A stretch of DNA of 64,000 nt. Source: Apoda limacodes (Eukaryota; Arthropoda; Insecta; Lepidoptera; Limacodidae). The stretch spans positions 3,186,959 to 3,250,958 of the forward strand of contig OX291542.1 of assembly GCA_946406115.1 (NCBI GenBank). The letters run 5' to 3'. The first letter of the stretch is position 1, and each line of letters begins with the position of its first letter. This document shows, piece after piece, positions 38,501 through 47,840 of the stretch. The position numbers and the translations under genes are program-made. The notes beneath the pieces were generated by a model. The model saw only the letters and a list, made by a program, of their open reading frames with translations, searched no databases and had not been told where the DNA came from.

Positions 38501-39856
38501 CGCACACACATAAATCTAAAAAGATAACGCAACGATTATTTTTATTTATGTATATTTTTCATGTATTTCTTAACTCTATTTGTGTATTTGTAAGATTTGA
38601 TGTACTAGAACTTCATAATTACCTTTGTTTTCAAATTCTCACGGACAGTGGCGTCGTAAAAAGTAAGTCTTATCATAGCAGTCGTACGTCCTCCGCGCCT
38701 CTGGTCATCGCTGTTCCGTAACAACTCCTCAAGTGTTTACTAACAGACTTGTAGTTGTAAAAAACTCAACAATCAATCAAACAGCATGTAACAGGTCCCT
38801 GTTGGTCAAAGGCTTTACCAATAAACGCCACTACACTCGCTTCTTCGCCTTTCTTATTTTTTATTTTTATTTCGGACACTTTCGCCCACCATGGGTCCAC
38901 GCTGCGCTTTCAAATCCGTGGTCTCAAGAGCACGTCTGCCCCAACTCCCATCAATTCTTTGACATATAACCTACCCACCACTGCTTCAGCTCGCTTACTC
39001 TGAGCTTCGTCAGTGACTTTAGGTCTTCGTTGTATTCACTGAAATTAGTATCTTCTCATTTTTGATCATATCCTACAAAGAATAACGAAGCTTAGCCTTA
39101 ACTTAACATTCACCTGAGAATGTTATTTTTGTACAGACAAAAGTGCAATTGGAGTCCCACATCCGAACGCACACCGGAGAGAGACCGTTCATCTGCGAGT
39201 TTTGTCCGACAACCTTCTCTCAGCAGTCGAATCTGTACAAGCACAACAGACAGGTAATTAAGTACTAAATAATGTCGCACCGCTCGACTGGGAGTTCATC
39301 CTCTCACGTAAGAATCTAGTGTAAAAAACATCCATGGTGACCGCTCAATATCAGACAGGCCGTAAGCTTGTTTGTCACCTTGGTGGTTTAAAAAAATTGT
39401 ATCTGTGGTATAAAGCTACTACAGCTTTACTGAGAACGTATGTAGCATTTTATGAGCAAAAAGATGACAAATATTTTAGGTTTACAATCAAATAAAAAGT
39501 TCCTTGTTGTCATATTATGACAGCAATCGATGGGCCAAGGTAGAGTCAATTTGCACTGGGGCAGCGCGGCGGATTATGGCCTAAGTCTCCTTTCTCGAAA
39601 GATGCCTGTACCCCAACAAGGGGACAAACAACGGCTTAGGCAAAAGTAAAATTAATATGTATTTATTTTGAAGGTACATTTGAATATGAAGTCGAAAAGA
39701 AGTTCGTGCAAGAAGAAGGAAGAGAAAGTGGAGTCGGCGAGTTGCGAGGTTGCGCCCGATGGGGAAGCGTCGTACAATAGAGCGTTTACAATAACTCTGT
39801 TTAGAGACGGGTTTTGTGAATCATTACCCGACCCTAGAGTCACAAGCGTTTTGTAG
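20607..39856 (+). CDS. ZAD C2H2 zinc-finger protein (ZNF-B), 14 exons, 624 aa
   Basis: Probable nuclear DNA-binding factor. Exons: 20607-20735, 22275-22400, 22485-22653, 23198-23397, 25402-25599, 26812-26900, 29246-29368, 34076-34183, 34745-34847, 37020-37141, 37845-37953, 38386-38484, 39137-39253, 39674-39856. Joined, they are 1,875 nt with no internal stop, and all phases agree. Exons 1-2 form the ZAD (CMAC at residues 13-16, then CWEC). Exon 3 ends in an acidic DWDDDD run; exon 4 has a lysine-rich KKGKKRRKK stretch, a likely nuclear signal. Exons 5-13 encode 11 C2H2 fingers (CQDC, CPIC, CSIC, CNLC, CSDC, CEVC, CSQC, CDEC, CHIC, CHHC, CEFC); only fingers 10-11 have a canonical TGERPF linker. 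The start is the ATG nearest the ZAD; 20520 is an in-frame alternative. Retention after exon 9 would truncate it (see findings). The weakest sites are the GTTTGT donor of exon 2 and the GTATAA donor of exon 4. Confidence 0.9.
20830..21020 (+). repeat. RTE-like LINE 3' end in ZNF-B intron 1
   Basis: Ends in CCGCCTACCCCTCTAGG, then AACAGGCGTGATGTTACG and a TATG-rich tail, a 3' module common in lepidopteran RTE-type LINEs. A reverse copy is at 41495-41560. Confidence 0.6.
21021..22274. other. Rest of ZNF-B intron 1, nothing recognised
   Basis: AT-rich, with only short incidental frames. There is no coding signal on either strand. Confidence 0.4.
22950..23115 (+). repeat. RTE-type LINE 3' fragment in ZNF-B intron 3
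   Basis: Carries GGAGGCAGAGGACTGGGAG, ATGGCGCTCCATAG and GGCCTATGTCCAGTGGAC, the end of an RTE-like ORF (WR-x-L-E region) and its 3' UTR, followed by an AATAATAAT tail. Confidence 0.6.
23650..24890 (-). mobile_element. Jockey-type LINE, 5' truncated and frameshifted, in ZNF-B intron 4
   Basis: Minus-strand frames 24483-24887 and 24136-24486 cover RT from the [10 protein letters not shown] motif through the catalytic FADDTALYC box and the KYLGVTLD motif to the C-terminal RPILTYASV region. The two frames overlap by 4 nt, showing a single-base frame break at about 24483. The 3' UTR includes a GC-rich stretch and a (GT)n run, and ends in a poly(A) tract at 23650-23662 (read on the minus strand). 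It is a dead copy, antisense to ZNF-B. Confidence 0.88.
25978..26207. mobile_element. MITE-like element, copy 2, in ZNF-B intron 5
   Basis: Same element as 7391-7620, in the same orientation and largely colinear. The terminal phrases GTTCCAAATCAC and, reversed, GTTCGAAATCAC form imperfect inverted ends. Confidence 0.75.
26527..26566. repeat. (TA)20 microsatellite
   Basis: Forty bases of uninterrupted TA in ZNF-B intron 5. Likely length-polymorphic. Confidence 0.95.
27780..27905 (+). repeat. Dispersed lepidopteran-type repeat end in ZNF-B intron 6
   Basis: The phrase AAATCGGTTCAGCGGTTTAAG, then GTGAAG...GTAACAG, CAGACAGATAGACAG and a final CGCATTTATAATAATAGTATGG, is a widespread tail in moth and butterfly genomes. 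Classification is uncertain (Helitron-like or LINE end). Confidence 0.5.
30591..31330 (-). mobile_element. Degraded Tc1-like transposon in ZNF-B intron 7
   Basis: The left end CAGTGGCGGTCATATAATTA is a Tc1-type terminal repeat. On the minus strand near 30815-30900 a [10 protein letters not shown] motif matches the second catalytic Asp region of Tc1 transposases. The frame is interrupted and the right end was not located with certainty. Confidence 0.7.
32286..33831 (+). mobile_element. DDE transposon with about 365-bp terminal inverted repeats, internally deleted
   Basis: The left arm 32286-32650 and right arm 33461-33831 are inverted copies of each other. The tips read CAGGATGACCTGAAATTAGT and, reversed, CAGGGTGACCTGAAATTAGT, flanked by TATA on both sides. 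Between them, 32700-33240 encodes the C-terminal half of a Tc1/mariner-superfamily-like transposase ([44 protein letters not shown]); the N-terminal half with the first catalytic residue is missing and the frame is broken at 33042. It sits in ZNF-B intron 7 and is a non-autonomous derivative. Confidence 0.85.
34864..35920 (-). mobile_element. Decayed Tc1/mariner element immediately after a ZNF-B splice donor
   Basis: The ends are imperfect inverted repeats (left ATGGACACTTCAAAAATCTT; right, reversed, ATGGAACTTAATATCTTTAT), with TA next to the right end. The transposase reads on the minus strand from ATG 35809: an N-terminal helix-turn-helix ([16 protein letters not shown]), then frame 35373-35639 with FTDEKTF (first Asp), then 34998-35336 with [13 protein letters not shown] (second Asp). 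Several frame breaks and a deletion before the third acidic residue make it inactive. The left end begins about 16 bp after the donor of ZNF-B exon 9. Confidence 0.85.
37172..37250 (+). repeat. SINE tail in ZNF-B intron 10
   Basis: GGGCCAGCGAGGTGGTATGG, then GTGCCCCTGTAGTGGGGACT and CGGCTGAGATAA. Same 3' module as 11240-11345. Confidence 0.65.
37421..37595. mobile_element. Short palindromic MITE (175 bp) in ZNF-B intron 10
   Basis: The ends TGCCTAGTGTGAGTTTTTGC and, reversed, TGCCTAGTGTAAGTTTTTAA pair, and the homology continues inward through CTATCGCGTTC with small gaps, giving inverted arms of about 40-55 bp around a roughly 80-bp centre. No coding capacity. Confidence 0.8.
37975..38170 (+). 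repeat. tRNA-derived SINE in ZNF-B intron 11
   Basis: The head has an A-box-like GTGACCTAGTGGTCTCGG and a B-box-like GTTCGAAC. The body has CACACCACTGGCTTTTCCG and the tail has ATGGTGGACTATGGCCC. This is the composite structure of a lepidopteran SINE. Confidence 0.65.
39330..39398 (+). repeat. LINE 3' tail in ZNF-B intron 13
   Basis: CATGGTGACCGCTCAATATC, then GCTTGTTTGTCACCTTGGTGG and an A run, as in the tail at 1587-1769. Confidence 0.7.
39560..39645 (+). repeat. SINE tail in ZNF-B intron 13
   Basis: GGGGCAGCGCGGCGGATTAT, then GATGCCTGTACCCCAACAAG and ACAACGGCTTAGG; same module as 37172-37250. Confidence 0.65.
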
Positions 39857-40084
39857 ACTTAAGATTCTCACAACTGAAAAGACTACAACTGTCACCGACA
39901 TTAAGCGGTCATGTTACCTTGGCGTAACCTTCGCGACCCCGAGTGAAACTAGCAGCGGATTAAAACTAATAGTATTGCAGTTTTCCGATTTCTATCGATA
40001 ACATTTAGGGTACTTTTTGTGTTTACAAAACTGTTACAATTTAAATCCAATCTATATGTGACTTTTTTAACGTTTACGATAAAA

Positions 40085-40190
40085 TCAGTCAAGTGCGAAT
40101 CGCACTCGCGCGCCGTGGGTTCCGTACCACTATTTATGTAATTTACGAACACAGCAAAAACTTTACCGCTAAGCCAATGACTTACCAAGA
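40085..40190. repeat. Fragment of the dispersed 'gggttccgtacc' repeat
   Basis: AAGTGCGAATCGCACTCGCG followed by GTGGGTTCCGTACCAC. The same terminal phrase bounds the element at 63586-64000, and a related AAGTGCGAGTCCTTC occurs at about 28357. Confidence 0.55.
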
Positions 40191-40283
40191 CCGACGTTGC
40201 TTAACTTTTAATATCGTTTCTAACAAACAAATGTGATACGGTAATTTAAGATAGTAATGGCTTGGGCCTGTTTAATTTAGGGG

Positions 40284-40960
40284 TACGGTGGAGCGTCGAT
40301 TATCCGAACGTCGCTCAACCGAACGACCGCTTATCCGAACTACTACACCCCGACCCGCGCGTGCCTCTCTCCCGCCTTCCGCGCTACAGTGCTGGCGCAC
40401 GTGTCGCGACGTGTTGACTTGTTAATTGTACTCGTATGTAGCATCAACGCCAAATGGTATACCTCACAATGCCTGCCAGAATTTTTGTCTGCAATCAGCA
40501 ACAAGCGACCGAACACAGGGCTCTGGTACTGCTTCACCATGGCAACGCGCTCGCACAGTCAGCGCTCAAAACGAGGGACTTCCTGGACACCACACCGGTC
40601 AGAGTCTTAGCTAACCCTCCTTACAGTGCTGATCTGGCACCGTGGGACTTCTTTTTATTCCATATAATAAAAATTTAGCTGTAAGGGGTACAGTTTTCAT
40701 TGCCGGAAACTTTGAATACAGGCTGGTGGAGAGTACTTTGAAAAGATTTAATTAAAATATTTTAGCCATAGAAGTTAGTATTTTAGTTTCTCAAAACTTT
40801 CTGAGTGTCCCATGTAAATATAAATATAGTTTTCATTTACCTGTACGTAAATATGTATGGTTGAATCAATATACATAAAGGTAGTTCGATTATCCGAAAA
40901 TACCGGTTTTCCGAACACCCAAGTCCCCCAATTAGTTCGGATAATCGACGCTCTACTGTA
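40284..40960. mobile_element. Pogo/Tigger-like element with inverted ends
   Basis: The left end TACGGTGGAGCGTCGATTAT and the reversed right end TACAGTAGAGCGTCGATTAT match over about 26 bp, ending in CCGAAC. Additional TATCCGAAC and TTTTCCGAAC boxes lie just inside both ends. The interior is not a pogo transposase but contains a mariner transposase piece (listed next). Confidence 0.8.
40454..40678 (+). pseudogene. Mariner transposase fragment inside the pogo-like element
   Basis: A 74-residue frame has HHGNALAQSA (a decayed form of the mariner HDNA-P-H motif) and PPYSADLAPWDFFLF, the hallmark around the third catalytic Asp of mariner. The rest of the transposase is absent. Confidence 0.75.
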
Positions 40961-41979
40961 ATTAATAAATATAACTTAGAGTTATAAAGTTGCATTACCA
41001 CAGATGGAATTTTGACTAAAGTTTTATTTCGTAACAAACGCGGACAAAACCGTGGCAGAGTATCAGTATTATTGCTTGTTACTAGGTTTTATTTGAAATG
41101 TGTTTTTTCTATGTATTGTGCCGGCTTGTGTGTGAGCGATATAAATGTAATGGATTTTATTATTTATATCGATGTTGGGTAATGCCTTAAATGTTTCTTA
41201 TACGTAAAGGTGCCGTCACACTGTAGAAATATATTTTGATTAGAAGATTTTTTTTTAACTTTTATATATCGGTTCATAAGTTGGTAATTTATTATATTAA
41301 AAAATTATTTATGTTATTTGCAATTTATATTTTTTTAGAACTTTTTAGAAGACTGAACAAAAAGTATAGTTCAGTTTTATTTACGAAAAATAACTATTAT
41401 GTACTTGTTTTTATTTAGTTGCATAAGAGTGACGAGGATTTATATTTCAAATCGCTTATCATAATATCAAGATATGCTAGACTGTTACTGATTTTACATA
41501 CATAACCACACGCCTATTTCCCAAAGGGGTAGGCAGAGACTAAAAAACTGATACGATACGTACTTACGTGCGATACGAAGCTACTGATTCTCCTTTACTT
41601 TACACCAAATTGTGACCCCTGAAATATTTTTTTTAATATTAATATTACACTACTACACTAAAATAATTAAAAATCGTAACATCTATTTTATTACGCCCGG
41701 TATATTCCGTAGAGGGTTGAGTTTATTTGTCGCCGGTCATTTTAGGCACAAACTAGAAATAATACCTACTATTTTCAACACAATAATTGTGCTACTTTCC
41801 TATTAGATGTAATTATATAGTACATTTTATAAACAAGAATATAATAAGTTTTACTCATTTTTATGAAATATATTGTTAAACAGTGTGACAGCAGCTTTTT
41901 TTTACTACAAGACTTTATTGATTTATTTTACAGTATAACAAGTTTCAAGTGTCTTGTACATATTATATAGATACACAGA
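40961..41979. other. AT-rich DNA upstream of the secreted-protein gene
   Basis: Includes a reverse RTE tail at 41495-41560 (ACACGCCTATTTCCCAAAGG, then GGTAGGCAGAGAC). It may hold 5' regulatory sequence or an untranslated exon of the downstream gene. No other coding signal seen. Confidence 0.45.
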
Positions 41980-44900
41980 ATGCGTTTAGTGTTGGTTGCA
42001 CTTATGTTCATAGGTACGTGTCACAGTATTTAATTAATTTTATATTCTATAAAATATTAAAATAATCAATTCTCACATTTTATTATATTTTTTTGGTAGT
42101 GTGACAGCAGCCTGCCTTATTTGTTACAAGACTGTATTGAGTGAGATTATTTGACAGATAACACATATGAAGTGTCCTGTACATAGTAGATATATAGAAT
42201 GCGTTTCGTGTTTGTTGTCGTAATCTTGATAGATACCTACATTTTATAAGTTTCAACACTTATTAATTAATAAAAAATATTTTTGAGAAAATCATTTTAA
42301 ATAAAAATTGTATTTCTTTTACAATATTCTTGCCAATTTTTGTAGTTGTGATGTTTGTGTTTAAATTGTGTGGTATAAATTTATGTTTAAAGTATTTTTA
42401 TGTATGAAATCTTCAATAGTTTAATTTAGTATAGGAACCCGTATAAATACCGTATTCAGGTCAAAACTTATGATGCTATATTTCTTGAACAAATAAACTA
42501 AAAATATTTAAGGATTTTTAAAATTTTATGGTAATATTATATTTTGAATTTGTTATGTGAAAGTTTTTTGCTCGAATATTATTATTTGTTATATTAGCTT
42601 TAGTAGTGGAAGTCAAATAAAAAAAAAAATCCCACTATTTTTACGATTTGTCTGCATTTACAACACCCGATTTTAATGAAATTTTAAATCTTTTTATATA
42701 TTTTTTTCAGTAACTTAATTTATGTTAAGGTACAATAATGTAATTAATTAATTAAATAAATAAATCTTTAAGTACCTTAACATTTATTGTTTTAAACTTT
42801 TTATGGCGATTTTAATGTAAACGATAAAAATATGATAAACGAATATGATAAAAAGTATTTTGGTGATTTAGATTTCTCATTAATCAATCAACCGGCTAGT
42901 AACAGTCCTTCGACTTTATCATCCACCCACTTCCAGCTACCTGTTTTCGTCGTCAGTCCACCTGCCCGGGGGCCGACCTCCGCTTGCCTATGGTTCTGTA
43001 AGGCGCGTCGCTCACTGGTAAGTCGATGCAGCCTCACGGCGCTATGTCTATCGATAGAACCTTCAGCTCACCTGCGCCTCGACGCTTGCTCGTGTGGGCG
43101 ACGGGTCTAACTGATATGACCTGCTTGTTTATTGTGTGAACTATCTCGGTTTCTTTGGTTCTTCGTGAGATCCCCTAAATATCTACTACCTTTAGCTGCT
43201 GGATCAGGCCCATTGTTAGTGCAATACCACTAAGGTGGTTTTCTCTAAGGACTACAGTATGGGGTTCTTCAAAAAAGAAGTTATTAGATTTCTGAAAGGT
43301 CGGCAACGCGCGAGTGATGCCCCTAGTGTTGCAAGCGTCCATAGGCCACGGTGACCGCTTACCATCAGGCGGACCGTAGGCTTGTTTGCCACCTTAGTGG
43401 TATAAAAAAAAAAAAAAACAAGCACACGGTCCGCCTGATGGTAAGCGGTCACCGTGGCCTATGGACGCTTGCAACACCAGACAGAAGTATTACTGGCGCG
43501 TTGCCGACCCTTCAAAAAGAACCTCATACTGTAGTCCTAAGAGAGAAAATCTTGGCAGGGAGCTCATTCCACAACTCAAGCGTTCGCGGGAGGAAGTTTC
43601 TCTGAAACCGCAATGTACGCGACCATTTCGGTTCTATGGTGTGAGAATGAATTCCCTGCCGATGGCGAGCGGTGTGATGGTAGAAGGTAGCCGTGGGCAT
43701 CATTTCTAACAATTCCTCAGAACACATCCCATTGTACAAGCGGTAGAACACACACAGGGAGGCAAATTCTCTCCTCAGACTTAGGGGCTCGATACCGCAA
43801 ATGAGTTTAGAATCGTCGACAATTCTCAGAGCCCGTCGTTGAACCGGTTCAAAAGGGCCAAGCTGGTATCCGGTTGCACCCGCCCAGAGATGGCAGCAGT
43901 ACTCCATATGGGGCCGGACTTGCGACTTGTAAAGCGGCAACCTCTGCCTCGACGTAAAGCACTGCCTCGCTCTGTTGAGTACACCTAGTATTTTGGACGC
44001 CAGCTTCACCTTATCTTGTAAATGATCTCGGCACTGAATATCGCTGGAGATGTCAACGCCAAGAATCCTAATGCTCTTGGAGATGGAGAGGGGAGTGTTC
44101 TGGAATTGTGGGACTACAGTGAATGGGGTTTTCTGAGCGGTGAAAGCGCAGACTTGTGTTTTTGTATGGTTGAACCGGACCAAGTTTTCCCGTCCCCAGT
44201 CAGAGACCTTGGACAGAGTGATGCCTCCCCCTGACTCAATGGCTAGTGCCTTTCGGTGTCTGAGATACACTAGAAGGTCACCAGTCGAGCGACCATGGCG
44301 AAAGCCATACTGACGATCACTGACCAGGTCGTGTTCTAGGTATCTTAGAAGCTGTGTGTTAATCACACGCTCCATCACCTTGGAGAGGAGAGAGGTAATA
44401 GCGATAGGCCTGTAATTCGATGGATCTGATCTATCGCCCTTTTTGGGCACCGGGTGCACATTCGCAGGTGCACGTTTCCTCATGCTACTAAATACATACC
44501 TTTGCCGTGGCCCCGCCCTCGGAATTTTGTTCAAGGATAAAAGTTTTCCTTGTACATTTCTAGGTATAGTGGCAGAAATCATACTAGCATAAAGTGTGCC
44601 TCTTGTATACTTTTCTTGTAGAGTTTTACTAAGAACCCGCCAAACATAGTTAAAGAATGAGAAATAGTTCCCCGCGGTGGCGTCCGGTGTCACCCGTGGT
44701 AGTATCAGGTGTCACCTGCGGTGGTGTCCGGTGTCACCCGCAGTAGTGTCCGGTGTCATCCGCGGTAGTGTCTTGTCTCACCCGCGTTGGTGTCCGGTGT
44801 CACCCGCGGTAGTGTGCGAATTCACCAGTTTCCTTTGATCGGTATAAAAAGTAGCCAAACAAATTTATAAGGATTCTATTTTTTATATTGGTGGTTATCT

Positions 44901-46063
44901 ATTTTAACTATTAAATATTTTAAATTCCGCCACCTTGTTTTTACTTTACAGAGTAGATATACTGTTTGCCAAAAAGATACTTGTTTCTTTTATTTCTATG
45001 AGACTTGTGCCTAAAGATAAAATATTTTATCAACCACCTTGGTCGTGTTATTTACTATATACAATATATTATTAAAAACAATGTTATTGCAGTTTTAACG
45101 AGAACTAAAGATGTGCCTTCAAGAACTGTTAATTTAGAACTTGACACTTCATTCTTATTTGACAAAGAAGATGCTCATTCGTCTCTAATCAATGGACTCA
45201 GGACGTTGCTGAAAAAAATCGATAGTCATGCAGGATTCAGGAAGGATATGGCGAGGAGGAACTACAAAGTGTCTGATAAAAGTAGCGGAACATTTACTGG
45301 ATTTCTAAGGAAAGTTGGAACAATTATTTTAAATTACAGCGACGAAAATTTTGGAAAGTTAGCTGAAGTAATAAAGTCAGAAGTTGAGAAGTATTACGTA
45401 AACGGATCAGTGTTTCATGATATTGTTTTTGATCTGAATTTAAAAACTTTTGTCAAGAATATTTTGGCAGACTGGTCAGTTGCTGTCCCACAAAAATTGA
45501 AAGATAAATTAAGAAATGCTATGGAAAATGATGAAACGCCTTTAACAGATTTTTTGTCAGCGCTTAATCAATTTTATGATAAAAATGATAACGATGATCT
45601 TAAAGAACTTGTTAATAAATTTAACAAAACGGATCCTAAGCGTGAAGATTTAGAAGAAGCCTTTAAAGATTCACTCGATTCTGTCGTTTTCGAAAAATTT
45701 AATGAATTAAATTACACTAGTAAAGCGAAATTAGCAGAAGAAATAACAAAATTAAGGAACTATTTTGTTGATGAAGACAAGGACAGTTTGAAAATGGCAT
45801 CTAGGCGGATGATGAAAAATAAATCTAAGAAAATAAGCAGCGAACTATCAGAAAGTGAGCGAGAGACTTTAATGGTGGATCCTGGCGACAGCCTAGAAGG
45901 ACTCCTGCCGGTTTCTGATAAGGAGGATAATATTTCTGAAGATAAACCGACAAAAGTCGGTAAGGTTATAATTATTAATAAAGATTTGGAAATATTCGTC
46001 AGAGCTGACGGTCGAATGGAGGCGAGAGAGAATAACAATAGTGTACAATATCGTAGAAAATAA
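41980..46063 (+). CDS. Unrecognised secreted, cysteine-free, charged protein (two exons, 334 aa)
   Basis: Exon 1 is 41980-42013 (11 codons plus one base, donor GTACGTG); exon 2 is 45093-46063 (acceptor TTATTGCAG). The join keeps frame and yields a start MRLVLVALMFIVLT, a convincing signal peptide that exon 2 alone lacks. The mature part has no cysteine, is rich in Lys, Asp and Glu, looks largely helical, carries five N-x-S/T sites (NGS, NKT, NYT, NIS, NNS) and ends in a basic RRK. Two stretches may be a distant internal duplication, each starting with an FL motif (TGFL, TDFL) and followed by acidic then helical segments. I do not recognise the family. The 3.1-kb intron holds a decayed duplicate of exon 1, a LINE pair and a minisatellite. 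An intervening exon cannot be excluded. A frame start at 45005 exists but gives a poor N-terminus, so it is not preferred. Confidence 0.65.
42101..42235 (+). pseudogene. Tandem duplicate of the signal-peptide exon with a lost splice donor
   Basis: Parallels 41885-42015: both begin GTGACAGCAGC and share TTACAAGACT-like, AAGTGTC-TGTACATA and AGAATGCGTTT stretches, with ATGs at 41980 and 42199. It encodes MRFVFVVVILI, still a hydrophobic leader, but the donor site GGTACG of the first copy reads GATACC here, so it cannot splice at the equivalent point. Confidence 0.75.
43232..43418 (+). repeat. LINE 3' tail, plus orientation, joined tail-to-tail to the next element
   Basis: Ends GCCACCTTAGTGGTATAA plus 15 or more A. 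It overlaps in content with the reversed element that starts directly after the A run. Confidence 0.85.
43419..44480 (-). mobile_element. Jockey/CR1-type LINE with RT core deleted
   Basis: The open frame on the minus strand (43524-44693) encodes VPKKGDRSDPSNYRPIAITS and YGFRHGRSTGDLL of the RT fingers, then jumps after HRKALAIESGG to the thumb and C-terminal region (KSIRILGVD, YKSQVRPHMEYCCHLWAG, WNELPAKIF). The palm with the catalytic Asp-Asp box is missing although the frame stays open. The first about 70 residues of that frame (44480-44693) are not LINE-like and come from the adjacent minisatellite and flank. Confidence 0.9.
44672..44818. repeat. GC-rich minisatellite, about 24-bp unit
   Basis: Six or so imperfect units of the form GGTGTCACCCGCGGTAGTGTCC, much more GC-rich than the surroundings, at the 5' edge of the LINE remnant. 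Confidence 0.85.
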
Positions 46064-46510
46064 TATTGTTTTCAGTATTTCAATAGTTTTATTTTACACC
46101 ATTGTGATTTCCCATACAAATAGAAGCGTTGCTTTGTAAATACTTGTCACCACATTTTATTTTTTAACGAAGTACCTACATAAGTATAGTAATATTATTC
46201 GCATAATATAAGTAAAATATTATTTGCATAATATTCTGAAACCTGATATACACTTTTTAACCCTAATTGAAGGGGTTGAGGGATATTTTTTTTAATAAGA
46301 AGTCTGTGTACTTGTATAATTTTCAGATCTTTAGTATGAAATTAAGTTTGTATAGGAAAATCCATACTAACTTCCATCCCCTAACTTAAAGGGTGGAGTG
46401 ATTTACTAAAAATCTTGAAATATGTATTTTATTATTTATAACAAGGACATATATCAATTTTTAGACTTTTAGCATCAAAATTTTGAATTATTTTTGTTTG
46501 TGTACTAATA
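46064..46510. other. 3' flank of the secreted-protein gene, nothing else seen
   Basis: AT-rich; presumably includes its 3' UTR. No clear AATAAA close to the stop was seen on the plus strand. Confidence 0.4.
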
Positions 46511-46515
46511 CTACT

Positions 46516-46792
46516 TGTCTGCGCCATATTATTTGTCAACCGGAAACCGTCAACAAGGCATCTTCAAACTAGTTTTAAGTACACACATTCTATATACCAA
46601 TTAGAACTCCACACGCTACATACGTCATACTTTTACACCAATCATACATCAACCACTTACCACAAGCTGTCATACACACTGACTCGAACAAAACCCCGAC
46701 GCCATAACGCTTCTGACGGCTATTTATTTTTATTATCAAATTATATAACATAATTGTTAAAAACTGCATTGTCCTTTGTATCCTCATATACA
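46516..46792 (+). repeat. 5' LTR of the BEL/Pao element
   Basis: TG...CA termini; has a 7-bp segment near 46709-46716 that the 3' LTR lacks. Confidence 0.95.
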
Positions 46793-46798
46793 AAGAAT

Positions 46799-46816
46799 TG
46801 GCGACCGTGACAGGAC
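46799..46816 (+). other. Primer binding site of the BEL/Pao element
   Basis: TTGGCGACCGTGACAGGA begins 6 bp after the 5' LTR, where a tRNA 3'-end complement is expected. The tRNA species is not assigned. Confidence 0.7.
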
Positions 46817-47840
46817 CTGCAACCAAAATTTCAACTGATTCCGAAGTCTCCAAGTCGATACATAGCTAACGCAAGAAGGCCGTACAAAGGTCACTGCCAC
46901 GTACAACACATCGCGCAGCAAATTTCGTTAGACTACAGTGCCTTTGGTGTGGATTACCTAAAGAATTCGCCGCGACTACGTGAATTGTGCAACAACGACC
47001 CGCCTTCGACATCTCATCTTCTCAGGGAACATCTGGACCAAGCAACGTCCCACGGGAACACCTACGTCGGAGCAGCAGCAGCCAGCAAGCCGTGCCAAGA
47101 CACTGCCCCAGCATTGCCTGCCTGCCTTTCTAACTGTGAGCCCGTTCCATTACCTTCCTAGTTCTTTTCTTTTCTATTTGTGCATCAAGGAATTTAGTTG
47201 CTAAAGGTTCTTACTAGTTCAGCAATTTTCCACATAAATATACATATAAACTGCCAAGTTTGATCAAAATTTTCGTCATTGCTTGTGCCAAAATTCATTC
47301 ATCTTGTTATTGCTATTCGCATAAGATTCATTTTGTACCTACGTCAAGTCTTACAGCTTAAAGAAAACAATTCGACCTATAATAGATCTTAAATACCTAA
47401 CCTCATTTCACCTTTCTATGCTTAAACACGTAGTGATTATATTCTCTTCGTTTTAAATAATATCATTCACTATTCCATACTCAATTGTCATCACCTTGTA
47501 TTACGCTTAGCTAACCTATATACCTACAATTTCATTCTTCCACTCTGCGGCTTACAGCTAATTTACGAATATTATGTGTTTGTTTAAATATTGGAAAAAA
47601 TCTATTCCAGTGCAACAATCACTGCGCGCGCGCGGTTCGTGCTGCAATATTAGAGTGACGTCACCTCCCAGCTGATCGCCGAGCCGCCGGTCGACTCACT
47701 GCGACTGAGAACTGGCACACCGGCCGACTGCGCAGCCGGGCAACAAAGCGAGGAGCGTATGCTTGGTTATTACCTACTCATTTTACCTACATTTAACTGA
47801 GCCGATATTTACTGCTAACTTGTATAACTACATCGCAAGT

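Noticed and set aside
42832..43110. 92-codon plus-strand frame with GC-rich second half
   Set aside because: No motif recognised; it sits in repeat-rich intron DNA and looks like part of an unclassified repeat.
45005..45092. N-terminal extension of the 45093-46063 frame from its first ATG (MCLKIKYF...)
   Set aside because: The segment overlaps a good splice acceptor, lacks a leader, and the in-frame join to the 41980 signal-peptide exon explains the protein better.
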